Position numbers and translations under genes: made by a program
The notes under the pieces: model-generated
What the model was told of the DNA's origin: nothing
The model's database searches: none
The model's input: the letters and a program-made list of their open reading frames with translations, nothing else
Shown: positions 35,293 to 43,464 of the stretch, piece after piece
Layout of the letters: each line of letters begins with the position of its first letter
How positions within the stretch are numbered: position 1 is the first letter of the stretch
Assembly: GCF_020400585.1 (NCBI RefSeq)
Contig: NZ_JAINVF010000025.1
Span: forward strand, 1 to 64,000
DNA length: 64,000 bases
Direction of reading: 5' to 3'
From: Streptomyces sp. NK08204
GTDB lineage: Bacteria; Actinomycetota; Actinomycetes; Streptomycetales; Streptomycetaceae

Positions 35293-36210
35293 ATGTTGAA
35301 CCTGGACCGCCTGCGCACCCTGGACGCCCTCGCCCGGCACGGCTCGGTCAGCGCCGCCGCGGAGGCGCTGCACGTCACCACCTCCGCGGTCTCCCAGCAG
35401 TTGGGCAAGCTGGAGCGTGAGGTCGGCCAGCGACTCCTCGCCAAGAACGGCCGGGGCGTGCGGCTCACCGACGCCGGACGACTGCTGTCCGAGCACGCGG
35501 CGCGCATCCTCTCGCAGGTCGAACTCGCCCAGTCCGACCTGGAGGCGCACCGCGGGCAGGTCGTCGGCGAACTCAGGCTGTCGGCGTTCCCGACCGCCGC
35601 CCGCGGCCTGTTCCCGTCCGCGCTCGGCGCGCTGCGCGCCGAGCACCCCGGGCTGCGTGTGCGCTCCAGCGAGCTGGAACCGGAGCAGGGCATCGCCGCC
35701 GTCGTACGCGGCGACCTGGACCTCGCCGTCGTCCTCGACTGGTATAACAAGCCGATGCCCGTGCCCGACGGCCTGGTCAAGGCACCCCTGCTGGACGACC
35801 CCGCCGATGTCGCCATGCCGGCCGGGCACCGGCTCGCGGGGCGGGAGGAGGTGGACCTCACCGAGTTCGCCGAGGACGAGTGGATCACCTGGGGCGAGGG
35901 TGAGTTCTGCCACGAGTGGCTGATGTTCACCCTGCGCTCCAAGGCCGTCGAGCCGATCGTCGGCCACCGCGCGGGCGAGACCCACACCCAACTCGCCCTC
36001 GTGGCCAGCGGGCTGGGCGTGTGCATCGCCCCGCTGCTGGGTCGCCACCCGGTGCCTCCGGGCGTCGTCCTGGTGCCGCTGAAGCAGCGGGTGCGCCGGC
36101 ACGTGTACGTGGTCTGGCGGGCGGACGCCGACCGCCGCCCTTCGATCCGCGCGGCGGTCGAGGCCCTCCGGGCGGCAGCACGGCAGGTGGAGCAGCATCA
36201 GGCGAGCTGA
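35293..36210 (+). CDS. LysR family transcriptional regulator
   Basis: A 305-residue regulator with the N-terminal LysR winged helix (LDRLRTLDALARHGSVSAAAEALHVTTSAVSQQLGKLEREVG) and a substrate-binding effector domain. WITWGEGEFCHEWLMFTLRSKAVEP lies in the second lobe. It is divergent from an EamA exporter gene (start 35218), so it probably controls that gene from the intergenic DNA 35219-35292, where ACCTGATACCTCGTAGTATCACTT includes a GATAC/GTATC dyad. ATG 35293 is well supported. Confidence 0.9.
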   Translation: MLNLDRLRTLDALARHGSVSAAAEALHVTTSAVSQQLGKLEREVGQRLLAKNGRGVRLTDAGRLLSEHAARILSQVELAQSDLEAHRGQVVGELRLSAFPTAARGLFPSALGALRAEHPGLRVRSSELEPEQGIAAVVRGDLDLAVVLDWYNKPMPVPDGLVKAPLLDDPADVAMPAGHRLAGREEVDLTEFAEDEWITWGEGEFCHEWLMFTLRSKAVEPIVGHRAGETHTQLALVASGLGVCIAPLLGRHPVPPGVVLVPLKQRVRRHVYVVWRADADRRPSIRAAVEALRAAARQVEQHQAS

Positions 36211-36217
36211 ACCGGAG

Positions 36218-36658
36218 TCAGAGGGAGGCGAGTTTGCGGAAGTCCCAGGAGACGGTCTGCGCCGGGGTCAGCCGGACCCAGGCGTGCAGGCCGTCGTGCG
36301 GCATCTCGCCGATGCCGAAGCACTTGTGCGCGAACAGCGTTTCGGGCCCGCCGAGTTCGGCGCACAGCTCCCCGGTGCGCGGCACCTCGCCCACGAACTC
36401 CACCCGCCCGGACAGCTCGACCCCGCGCAACTGGTCCTACTCCTCGCCCGAGTCGACGACGACGGCGACGGCGACCCGAGGATCGCGGCGCAGCTGGGCC
36501 CAGCGCCGGCTGCGCACCACCGAGTAAAGCCACAGCGAGGTGCCGTCCCAGGCGAACCACAGCGCGTTCACGTGCGGTGCGCCGTCCGCCGAGACAGTCG
36601 CGACCCGGCAGGTGCGCTGGGTCGCGAGGAACTCGTCCAGCTCGCCGGGAGTCATCAT
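36218..36658 (-). pseudogene. PNPOx-family FMN-binding protein broken by an in-frame stop
   Basis: The frame starts at ATG 36658 (TPGELDEFLATQRTCRVATVSADGAPHVNALWFAWDGTSLWLYS) and runs to VAVVVDSGEE. It meets TAG at 36437-36439, then continues in the same frame with DQLRGVELSGRVEFVGEVPR through to DFRKLASL at 36218. Both parts are clearly one PNPOx-like domain. A single base change from a tyrosine codon (TAC) would give the TAG. Nonsense mutation, sequencing error and readthrough are the alternatives; mutation is favoured because the neighbouring gene is also decayed. Confidence 0.85.
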
Positions 36659-36683
36659 GATCTTCCGGCCCCGACGCTGACTG

Positions 36684-36991
36684 ATGCCCTCGCGCGAGCA
36701 GTTCAGCGAGATCCGCGGCCCCGCGAGCACCGTGCTGCTCACCGTGGAGTGCCGGCAGGGCGCCGTCGGACCGGACGGCGCGCTGCCCGAACTCGCCCGC
36801 ACGGCGCGCTCTCGCCGCCGATCGAGGTCACCGAGGCGGACTTCGTCGTAGGGCGGCTGCGCGGCCTGTCCACGATCCACGCCACCGCCGTCGACGCCCT
36901 GCCGCACAACCTCGGCTGCCGCACCCTGGCCGCCACGGTCACCACCACGGAGGAGGTGCTGGGCTGCCTCCAGCGGCTCAGGCGAGCGTGA
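36684..36991 (+). pseudogene. Isochorismatase-like cysteine hydrolase remnant
   Basis: ATG 36684 begins SREQFSEIRGPASTVLLTVECRQGAVGPDGALPELAR, the N-terminus of a cysteine-hydrolase protein. After a frame change near 36800 the text resumes as PPIEVTEADFVVGRLRGLSTIHATAVDALPHNLGCRTLA, and then jumps to ATVTTTEEVLGCLQRL. A normal isochorismatase is about 230 residues, and here the internal part with the catalytic cysteine is gone. At least two deletions have occurred. The end overlaps the opposing Rieske gene by 14 nt. Confidence 0.75.
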
Positions 36992-37436
36992 TCTGGTCGC
37001 CGGTCACCGTGATCTTCGCCGGAGGCAGGGCCCTGGTCGCCGGACCGTGCCGCACGCTGCCGTCCTCGATGGAGAAACGGCTGCCGTGACACGGGCAGAC
37101 GATGGCGCCGCCCGACACGCTGCCCACCGCGCAGCCCCGGTGGGTGCACTTGGACGAGAACGCCCTGAACGTGCCGGTCGTCGGCTGCGTGACCACCACG
37201 CCCCGGTCCTCGAAGACCTTCCCGCCGCCCTCCGGGATGTCCGCGGTCCTGGCGAGCACCCCACCGGTCGAACCACCACCGGACGAACCATCGGCGGACG
37301 TACCGGAGCCGCTGTTCACCGAGTCCGACGAGCCGTCGCCCGATCCGCAGGCGGTGAGCGCGGTGGCGAGCCCCGCCGCCGCGGCCGTCGCCACGACGGT
37401 GCGGCGGGCCGGTCCCGCTTGGGATGCGCTGGTCAT
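36978..37436 (-). CDS. Rieske [2Fe-2S] lipoprotein
   Basis: A 152-residue exported iron-sulfur protein. A twin-arginine-like signal (GPARRTVVATAAAAGLATALTACGSG) ends in a lipobox LTAC, a Ser/Gly-rich linker follows, and the Rieske domain carries CTHRGCAVG and CPCHGSRFSI, with two Cys and two His that ligate a 2Fe-2S cluster. The Tat/lipoprotein signal fits export of a folded cluster-containing protein. ATG 37436 follows GGGAGGAAA. Its electron partner is not evident here. Confidence 0.92.
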   Translation of the reverse strand: MTSASQAGPARRTVVATAAAAGLATALTACGSGDGSSDSVNSGSGTSADGSSGGGSTGGVLARTADIPEGGGKVFEDRGVVVTQPTTGTFRAFSSKCTHRGCAVGSVSGGAIVCPCHGSRFSIEDGSVRHGPATRALPPAKITVTGDQITLA

Positions 37437-37790
37437 ATGGATTTCCTCCCATGGAGCGTTTCGAGGTCCGCCCAGGGGTACGGGCCGCGGGCACCATGCG
37501 TTCAGAGTCCGCCCCAGCAACATGAGGGCGACCACATGACCGCAGGACTGGGCAACCGAGCCCTGGGACTCACCTCGCCCCGAATCCAGGTCGCCCGAAC
37601 CGGTACCGTCTCGCTTCGGCGATCTGACTACCAGTGACCACTTCGCGGGAGTTGAGCCAGAACCCCAGAACCGAAGTGCCTGTACGCGAGATGGGGCAGC
37701 ACCCGAAGCACTGAGGCCCCCCTCATGCCGGTGGGGTGGAGGTTCGATAGTGTCCCCGGCAGGGGACGCAACAAAAAACGGGGGCCGGGT
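37437..37790. other. Intergenic region upstream of the sigma factor gene
   Basis: No gene is supported. It carries the promoter of the Rieske gene (near 37440-37480) and of the sigma factor (right end). A clear -35/-10 pair for an ECF sigma was not found. Long frames crossing it are shadows. Confidence 0.4.
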
Positions 37791-38756
37791 GTGGCGACCA
37801 CGATCGAGGACTTCGACCGCCAACTCGAGCCATACCGACCGGAGCTGCTCGCCCACTGCTACCGGATGCTGGGCTCGGTTCACGATGCCGAAGACCTGGT
37901 GCAGGAGACCTGTCTGCGGGCTTGGCGGGCGCGGGCACGGTACGACCGAACCCGCGGCTCGTTGCGGACCTGGCTGTACCAGATCGCGACCAACGCCTGC
38001 CTGAGTGCCCTGGAGAGCCGCAGCCGCAGACCGCTGCCATCAGGGATGGTCGCGGAAAGCGATCCTCTCCAGCCGTTCGTCCATGGCGGCGAGGTCACCT
38101 GGCTGCAGCCGATGCCCGACGCGCTGCTGCACCTGGGGGACCCGGCCGGCGCAGCCGTCGACCGGGGCAGCCTGCGCCTGGCGTTCGTCGCTGCGCTGCA
38201 GCATCTCTCGGCGCGCCAGCGCGCCGCGTTGATCCTGCGCGAGGTGCTCGCCTTCTCAGCGGCCGAGACCGCGGACGTGCTCGGTACGTCGGTCGCTTCG
38301 GTCAACAGTTCGCTGCAGCGGGCGCGTGCACGCCTGAACGAAGCAGGCGTCCGGGAGGACGAAGTCGCGGAGCCCTCACAGGCGGAACAGCGGGCTTGCG
38401 TTGAGCGCTACATGAAGGCGTTCGAGAAGGCGGACATCGAAGGAATCAAGCAGCTCCTTGCCGACGATGTCCTCATGGAGATGCCTCCGATGCTCAACTG
38501 GTTCGTCGGTCGCGACAATTACGCCCAATTCATGGGCTGGGTCTTCGCGAAGGCCGGCAGCAGTTGGCGTCTCGATGCGATCGCGGCGAACGGCCAGCCG
38601 GGTTTCGCGGCGTATCGCCGCGGCGACAGCGGCGCGTTCGAGTTGCACACCCTGCAGGTGTTCACCGTCACTGACGCCGGCATCAGCAGGACCACCGTGT
38701 TCCAGGACGACGAGGTCTTCGCGGCGTTCGGCCTGGAGACCAAGAGCGAATCCTGA
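37791..38756 (+). CDS. ECF sigma factor with C-terminal SnoaL-like domain (ECF41/ECF56-like)
   Basis: A 321-residue sigma-70-family protein. Region 2 (PELLAHCYRMLGSVHDAEDLVQETCLRAWRARARYD) and region 4 (LSARQRAALILREVLAFSAAETADVLGTSVASVNSSLQRARARL) are present. An extension follows (CVERYMKAFEKADIEGIKQLLADDVLMEMPPMLNWFVGRDNYAQFM) that matches a SnoaL_2 fold. In ECF41/56-type sigmas this tail controls activity in place of an anti-sigma. GTG 37791 is preferred to an upstream start at 37725. A hairpin terminator follows, and an SgcJ/SnoaL-fold gene follows in the same direction. Confidence 0.9.
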   Translation: MATTIEDFDRQLEPYRPELLAHCYRMLGSVHDAEDLVQETCLRAWRARARYDRTRGSLRTWLYQIATNACLSALESRSRRPLPSGMVAESDPLQPFVHGGEVTWLQPMPDALLHLGDPAGAAVDRGSLRLAFVAALQHLSARQRAALILREVLAFSAAETADVLGTSVASVNSSLQRARARLNEAGVREDEVAEPSQAEQRACVERYMKAFEKADIEGIKQLLADDVLMEMPPMLNWFVGRDNYAQFMGWVFAKAGSSWRLDAIAANGQPGFAAYRRGDSGAFELHTLQVFTVTDAGISRTTVFQDDEVFAAFGLETKSES

Positions 38757-38776
38757 AGGGCTGCTCCGCCCGCCGC

Positions 38777-38809
38777 GGGCCCGTGCCGGTGTCGGCACGC
38801 GGGCGGGCC
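38777..38809 (+). terminator. Hairpin after the sigma factor gene
   Basis: GGGCCCGTGCCG pairs with CGGCACG..GGGCCC over a short loop, about 20 nt downstream of the stop. It is a long GC stem without a T tract. Confidence 0.55.
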
Positions 38810-39016
38810 CCTCTTCGTCGGCTCCGGGGCGGCAAGCCGACCAGACACGGGCGCATCGTCGCTGTTCAGGGCGCTATCGGCTGCCACTCGAAAAGAATCT
38901 CCACGGGCGCGATGAGTTCTGGCCTGGCCGCCGGTATCTATCTGCGGAGCCCAGACGACTCCCTGTGAGCCGCAGGCCGCAGCGATCTGTACCGGTACGA
39001 CGAAGCGAGGAAGACC

Positions 39017-39433
39017 TTGATTGCGAACCAGACCCGTGCAGCGGACGAGACCGCCATCCGTAACGTGCTCAAGGGCGTATACGAAGCCTGGAGCGCCAAC
39101 GACGCTGACGCGTTCGTGGCCGAGTACACCGAAGACGCCAGCGCGATCCTGCCCGGGTCCTACCGGAAGTCCCGGGAAGAGATCCGCGAGAGCATGAAGG
39201 CCGGCTTCAGCACCTTCCTGAAGGGCTCGACCACTACCGACAAGGTACTGGACATCCGTTTCCTCAACGATGATGCGGCTGTGGTCGTCAGCGAGACGGG
39301 CATCCTCTTCCCGGGCGAAACCGAGGTGCCGGAAGGCCGCCTTGTGGTCGCGAGCTGGGTGCTCACACGGCAGGACGGCAAGTGGCTTCTTGCGGCCTAC
39401 CAGAACTCCCCGGCGGTCACGCACCAGGGCTGA
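39017..39433 (+). CDS. SgcJ/EcaC-type SnoaL-like (NTF2 fold) protein
   Basis: A 138-residue single-domain protein: AIRNVLKGVYEAWSANDADAFVAEYTEDASAILPGSYRKSREEIRES is the NTF2-like pocket, ending in ASWVLTRQDGKWLLAAYQNSP. The family name comes from enediyne gene clusters, but such proteins are widespread and no such cluster is present here. TTG 39017 follows GAGGAAG (39007-39013). The fold is the same as the tail of the ECF sigma upstream, so a shared ligand is possible. A terminator follows. Confidence 0.87.
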   Translation: MIANQTRAADETAIRNVLKGVYEAWSANDADAFVAEYTEDASAILPGSYRKSREEIRESMKAGFSTFLKGSTTTDKVLDIRFLNDDAAVVVSETGILFPGETEVPEGRLVVASWVLTRQDGKWLLAAYQNSPAVTHQG

Positions 39434-39446
39434 GGCTGCCGGCCTG

Positions 39447-39480
39447 GCGCCCCTCGACCACCACCGCGGAAGAGGGGCGC
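39447..39480 (+). terminator. Hairpin terminator of the SgcJ-like gene
   Basis: GCGCCCCTC (39447-39455) and GAGGGGCGC (39472-39480) form a perfect 9-bp stem with a 16-nt loop followed by TTCCCC. Confidence 0.6.
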
Positions 39481-39512
39481 TTCCCCGGCTGCTCCAGTAG
39501 GAGAGGGGGTGC

Positions 39513-40103
39513 TCAGGGACGGAGGGTGTAGCAGCGCAGGACGTCGAGGTCGGCGGTGTGGACGACGGACCAACCGGCCGTGAGGGTCTCGGCTTCCGCG
39601 GGGGTGATCCCGAGCCCGAGGAGAGCCGGATCGGTGCTGGTCCGGCGGCCGGTGATCTCGGTGACGACCCAGAGCGCTCCACCGGGTGTGAGGAGTTGGC
39701 GGACGTGGTCAAGGAACGCAGCCTTGTCGTCCATCCACCGGTAGACCAGACGGCAGGTGATGACCGCGAACGACGGTTCCGGCAGGGCGGTGAGGTCATC
39801 GGTGGTGATGTCCAGGCACCGCCAGGTCGGCCCGGGGCGAGGGCCGGTGTCCTGGGCGGCGGCGAGCGCGATGGCGCTGGGGGAACAGTCGACGCCGGTC
39901 GTGCGGTAGCCGAGCTCGTGATGGAGGTACCGAGCCAGGGTGCCGTCGCCGCAGCCGATGTCGAGGGCGGGGCGGGCGCGGCCGGGGCCGAGGTGCTCGT
40001 CCAGCAGCCGCCTCTCCGCGTCATCCAGCGGCCGGTACCGGCGGCCCTGGGCCCACAGCGGCTCCCAGTAGATGGCGCTCGCAGTGGACGGTCTGGTGGT
40101 CAT
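39513..40103 (-). CDS. Class I SAM-dependent methyltransferase
   Basis: A 196-residue methyltransferase with LDIGCGDGTLARYLHHELG (SAM glycine loop), GVDCSPSAIALA (second acidic strand), and VYRWMDDKAAFLDHVRQLLTPGGALWVVTEI (post-motif strand). No substrate domain is attached. Its N-terminus (SAIYWEPLWAQGRRYRPLDDAERRLLD) is like small-molecule methyltransferases of Streptomyces. ATG 40103 is the natural start. It stands alone, upstream of a gene-poor interval. Confidence 0.87.
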   Translation of the reverse strand: MTTRPSTASAIYWEPLWAQGRRYRPLDDAERRLLDEHLGPGRARPALDIGCGDGTLARYLHHELGYRTTGVDCSPSAIALAAAQDTGPRPGPTWRCLDITTDDLTALPEPSFAVITCRLVYRWMDDKAAFLDHVRQLLTPGGALWVVTEITGRRTSTDPALLGLGITPAEAETLTAGWSVVHTADLDVLRCYTLRP

Positions 40104-40799
40104 GACTCTCCTTCACGGGGCGGGCGGCACGGCCGCAGGCCAGGTGGGGCGGGCATTCCCGCAGGGCCCGAAAGGGGGGAGGCCGGCAGCAGGACCACGG
40201 GCCGACCTGGGGCGCGTCGATGGCAAGGGCCGTCGGCGTATCGAGGAAGACTGCCGGGACACTGCACCGTGCGCCGGTCGTTCCGCCACGACAGCCGGGC
40301 GATCCGGCCCAGGACGGCCGGGATCTTCGCGCACACCCGCCGGAACGAGACCTCGGCGAGCGGATTGACGGAGTACTGCCCGCTGCAGGCGATCTCCGCC
40401 GACGGTGGTGGAGGAGGAGGCGCCGGGTCCTGCTGTTCGTGCGTGGCGGCCGAGGTCAAGGTGGTCCCCTCGAAGGTCGTCCGGCGCGGTCATAAGGCTC
40501 AACGATCCGGCCCGCATATCGAACTGATGTATTTCGGTCGGTCTCGCAATCCCGAGTCGGAGGGCGTGGCGGGCGTGCAGGATGCATCGACCCGCTTCCC
40601 GCAACGGGAGTGCGAGGCAAGGTGGTTGGCCGAAACGCCGAGACTCCGCTCGACGGCCGTCGCCGTGTTGCTGCCACGCGAAATCCACGCGAAATCCACG
40701 CGGTGGCCCAAGGCACCGCAGGAGCGACGTGAGGCGTGGCCGTTGGAGGAGGCCACCGCGAGTGCGCGACGTGACCAGCCCGCGAAACCGGACAGTCGT
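40104..40799. other. Gene-poor interval before the integrase remnant
   Basis: Six-frame reading gives only long Arg/Pro/Gly-rich frames without family likeness. AT-richer patches (e.g. 40493-40550, ATCGAACTGATGTATTTCGG) suggest foreign or decayed DNA. It is probably the eroded 5' part of the recombinase region. Confidence 0.4.
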
Positions 40800-41215
40800 C
40801 GTAGTCGGCCTGGGCTGTGGACTCCGTCAGGGCGAGGTGTTCGCGATGCGCCCCTGTGAGGACATCGATCACGCGCGAGGAGTCCTCCGTATCCGCCGCC
40901 CGATCCAAGGGATCGGGGCAAGGCTGTATTCGCCCCGCCACAGGGAGCCAAGACCGTACCGTTGGCATGCCCCCGCGGTGGCCAAGGAGTTGGCGGCACA
41001 GAAGGAGGGCTTCCAGGTGCTGCGGCACACTCATGCCCAGATCATGGTCCAGACGGGAGAGTCCGTCGTGACCCTGGCGTGCCGACTCGGGCACCATCCT
41101 CGTCGGCGATCACCCTCGGTTACTATGCTCACTTCATGCCCGAGGCCGGAAACAAGGGGCGAACGGCCATTGACGGACTGCTGGGGAGACAGGGAAAGCT
41201 GCCTGCCGGTCGACC
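40800..41215 (+). pseudogene. Tyrosine recombinase (integrase) C-terminal remnant
   Basis: VGLGCGLRQGEVFAMRPCEDIDHARGVLRIRRPIQ holds the first catalytic arginine region. FQVLRHTHAQIMVQTGESVVTLACRLGH carries the HxxR motif and the His/Trp-helix. After a frame change near 41090-41100 the text ends ITLGYYAHFMPEAGNKGRTAIDGLLG, which includes the tyrosine nucleophile region. The N-terminal arm and core domains are missing and the frame is broken, so it is inactive. It indicates a former integrative element at this place. Confidence 0.8.
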
Positions 41216-41318
41216 CCCCAGATTCTCCCCAGAGCCCGTTGACGGGCGGTTCCCGCTGCGGTGCCCCTCCGAGGTTGATCTTGCATTGCAAGGCTGAAGA
41301 GACGGATGGCCTGGGAAA

Positions 41319-42083
41319 ATGTTGAAAGAGGTCACTGCGACCCGCTATATCACGCCGCTACGCGAGGGCGGCTCGCTGCCAGGACTGGTCGAGGCCGACG
41401 ACTTCGGGACCTACGTCATGAAGTTCACCGGCGCCGGACAGGGCCGCAAGACCCTCGTCGCCGAGGTCGTCTGCGGTGAACTCGCCCGCCGGCTCGGATT
41501 CCGGGTGCCCCGGCTGGTCACCGTACAGCTGGACTCCGTGCTCGGCCTCGGCGAACCCGAACAGCAGGTACAGGAGTTGCTGAGGTCCAGTGGCGGCACC
41601 AACCTCGGTATGGACTTCCTCTCCGGAGCCCTGGGCTTCGATCCGCTCGCCTTCCCGGTGGGCGCCGAGGAAGCCGGGCGGATCGTCTGGTTCGACGCGC
41701 TCATCAACAATGTCGACCGCTCCTGGCGCAACCCCAACCTTCTCGTGCACCGCGGTGAGTTGTGGCTCATCGACCACGGCGCCACGATGATCTGGCACCA
41801 CAACTGGCCCTCCGCCGAGGCCTCCGCGGCCCGCCCCTACGACGCCTCCGACCACGCCCTCGCCCGCTTCGCCCCGGACGTCACCGCCGCCGCGGCCGAC
41901 CTGGCTCCCCGGGTCACCGGGGATCTGCTCGCCGAGGTCACCGCCGAGATCCCCGACGCCTGGCTCGCCGACGAGCCCGGCTTCGACACCCCGGACGACC
42001 TGCGCAGGGCCTATGCGCGGCCCCTGCTCGCGAGGGCCGCCGTCATCCACGAGCGCATCACCGGCATCGAGGAGGGCAAGTGA
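41319..42083 (+). CDS. HipA-like kinase-fold protein
   Basis: A 254-residue protein of the HipA-like group: YVMKFTGAGQGRKTLVAEVVCGELARRLGFRVPRLV (nucleotide-binding lysine and helix), FDALINNVDRSWRNPNLLVHRGELWLIDHGATM (catalytic-loop Asn/Asp pair NNVDR and the DH metal site), and a helical C-terminus. HipA kinases phosphorylate a tRNA synthetase in E. coli, but this small actinobacterial subgroup is always followed by DUF3037, and its target is unknown. It has no HipB antitoxin beside it. The next gene overlaps by 4 nt. Confidence 0.85.
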   Translation: MLKEVTATRYITPLREGGSLPGLVEADDFGTYVMKFTGAGQGRKTLVAEVVCGELARRLGFRVPRLVTVQLDSVLGLGEPEQQVQELLRSSGGTNLGMDFLSGALGFDPLAFPVGAEEAGRIVWFDALINNVDRSWRNPNLLVHRGELWLIDHGATMIWHHNWPSAEASAARPYDASDHALARFAPDVTAAAADLAPRVTGDLLAEVTAEIPDAWLADEPGFDTPDDLRRAYARPLLARAAVIHERITGIEEGK

Positions 42084-42529
42084 GCGAGACCCACATCCAC
42101 ATGGCCGGGCATGTCACCGAGCGCCATATCACCCGGGCGGGCCAGGGCGGCGACCGGGACGTGTTCGAGTACGCCCTGCTGCGTGTCGTACCGCGCGTGG
42201 AGCGCGGGGAGTGCATCAACGCGGGCGTGGTCGTCTACTGCCGGGCGCGGGCCTACGTCGGCGCCCGCACCCATCTGGACGAGGCCCGGCTGCTCGCCCT
42301 GGACCCGGCGGCCGACGTGGCCGGGGTGCGCGCCGCGCTCGGTGCGATCGAGCGTCACTGCGCGGGCGGCGAGGCGGCCGGACAGGCGGCCGGCGACGAC
42401 GCCGGGCGGCGCTACCGCTGGCTGATCGCGCCACGCTCCACCATCGTCCAGCCCGGCCCCGTGCACACCGGGCTCACCACCGACCCGGCGGCCGAAACGG
42501 AGCGTCTGCTGGACCTCCTGGTGAGGTAA
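42080..42529 (+). CDS. DUF3037 protein
   Basis: A 149-residue protein of DUF3037, recognised by EYALLRVVPRVERGECINAGVVVYC near the start and ADVAGVRAALGAIERHC..YRWLIAPRSTIVQPGPVHTGLTTDP later. GTG 42080 overlaps the HipA-like stop (GTGA), so the two are coupled and probably act together. The function is unknown. The N-terminal His-rich stretch (ETHIHMAGHVTERHI) precedes the domain. Confidence 0.86.
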   Translation: MSETHIHMAGHVTERHITRAGQGGDRDVFEYALLRVVPRVERGECINAGVVVYCRARAYVGARTHLDEARLLALDPAADVAGVRAALGAIERHCAGGEAAGQAAGDDAGRRYRWLIAPRSTIVQPGPVHTGLTTDPAAETERLLDLLVR

Positions 42530-42553
42530 TGGATCACACGACCCGGTGTGCCG

Positions 42554-42582
42554 TTGACACCGGGTGCCAGGGCTTCTAGCGT
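42554..42582 (+). promoter_or_regulatory. Vegetative promoter of the fabG-like operon
   Basis: TTGACA (42554-42559) and TAGCGT (42577-42582) are separated by 17 nt: a full consensus -35 with a good -10. Transcription would begin near 42589, about 87 nt before ATG 42676. Confidence 0.75.
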
Positions 42583-42675
42583 CACGTGTACCCAAGGTAC
42601 TAAGCGGTCGCTCACCGCACAGCGGGTCCCCTCGGGGATCACGACAGGTTCTCTCAAGGGCGAGGAGAAGCAGCA

Positions 42676-43437
42676 ATGACCACCACTGAACAGCGGGTCG
42701 CGGTAGTCACCGGCGCGGCGCGCGGCATCGGCGCCGCCACCGCGGTACGGCTGGCCGCCGAGGGTCGCGCGGTCGCCGTGATCGACCTGGACGAGGCCGC
42801 CTGCAAGGACACCGTCGAGAAGATCACCGCGGCCGGCGGCAAGGCGATCGCGGTCGGCGCCGACGTCTCGGACGAGGCGCAGGTAGAGGCGGCCGTCGCC
42901 CGGGTCGTCGAGGAACTGGGCGCCCCGACGATCCTCGTCAACAACGCGGGCGTGCTGCGCGACAACCTGCTGTTCAAGATGAGCGTCTCCGACTGGGACA
43001 CCGTCATGAACGTGCACCTGCGCGGCTCCTTCCTGATGGCCAAGGCCGTCCAGAAGCACATGGTCGACGCGGGCTTCGGCCGGATCGTCAACCTCTCCTC
43101 CTCCTCGGCGCTCGGCAACCGCGGCCAGGCCAACTACTCCGCCGCCAAGGCCGGGCTGCAGGGCTTCACCAAGACCCTCGCCATCGAGCTGGGCAAGTTC
43201 GGCATCACCGCCAACGCCGTCGCCCCCGGCTTCATCGCCACCGAGATGACCAAGGCCACCGCCGACCGTGTCGGCATGGGCTTCGAGGACTTCAAGAAGG
43301 CCGCCGCCACGCAGATCCCGGTGCAGCGCGTCGGCGAGCCCGACGACATCGCCAACGCCATCGCCTTCTTCACCGGCGAGGCGGCCGGGTTCGTCTCCGG
43401 CCAGGTGCTGTACGTCGCCGGCGGACCGCTGAACTAG
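42676..43437 (+). CDS. fabG: 3-oxoacyl-ACP reductase-like SDR (FabG-like)
   Basis: A 253-residue short-chain dehydrogenase with TGAARGIG (NADP loop), NNAG, the catalytic serine in VNLSSSSALGN, YSAAKAG (tyrosine-lysine) and the FabG-type tail GFIATEMTKATADRVGM. It would reduce 3-oxoacyl-ACP or a related 3-keto substrate using NADPH. As a second fabG outside the fatty-acid cluster it may serve specialised metabolism. ATG 42676 follows GGGCGAGGAGAAG. It is cotranscribed with the second SDR, 27 nt downstream. Confidence 0.88.
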   Translation: MTTTEQRVAVVTGAARGIGAATAVRLAAEGRAVAVIDLDEAACKDTVEKITAAGGKAIAVGADVSDEAQVEAAVARVVEELGAPTILVNNAGVLRDNLLFKMSVSDWDTVMNVHLRGSFLMAKAVQKHMVDAGFGRIVNLSSSSALGNRGQANYSAAKAGLQGFTKTLAIELGKFGITANAVAPGFIATEMTKATADRVGMGFEDFKKAAATQIPVQRVGEPDDIANAIAFFTGEAAGFVSGQVLYVAGGPLN

Positions 43438-43464
43438 GGCACTCGGGACAAGAGGAACACGGAC

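Noticed and set aside
39017..39433. Enediyne biosynthesis gene, from the SgcJ family name
   Set aside because: No polyketide synthase or other enediyne gene is in the window; SgcJ/SnoaL folds are widespread.
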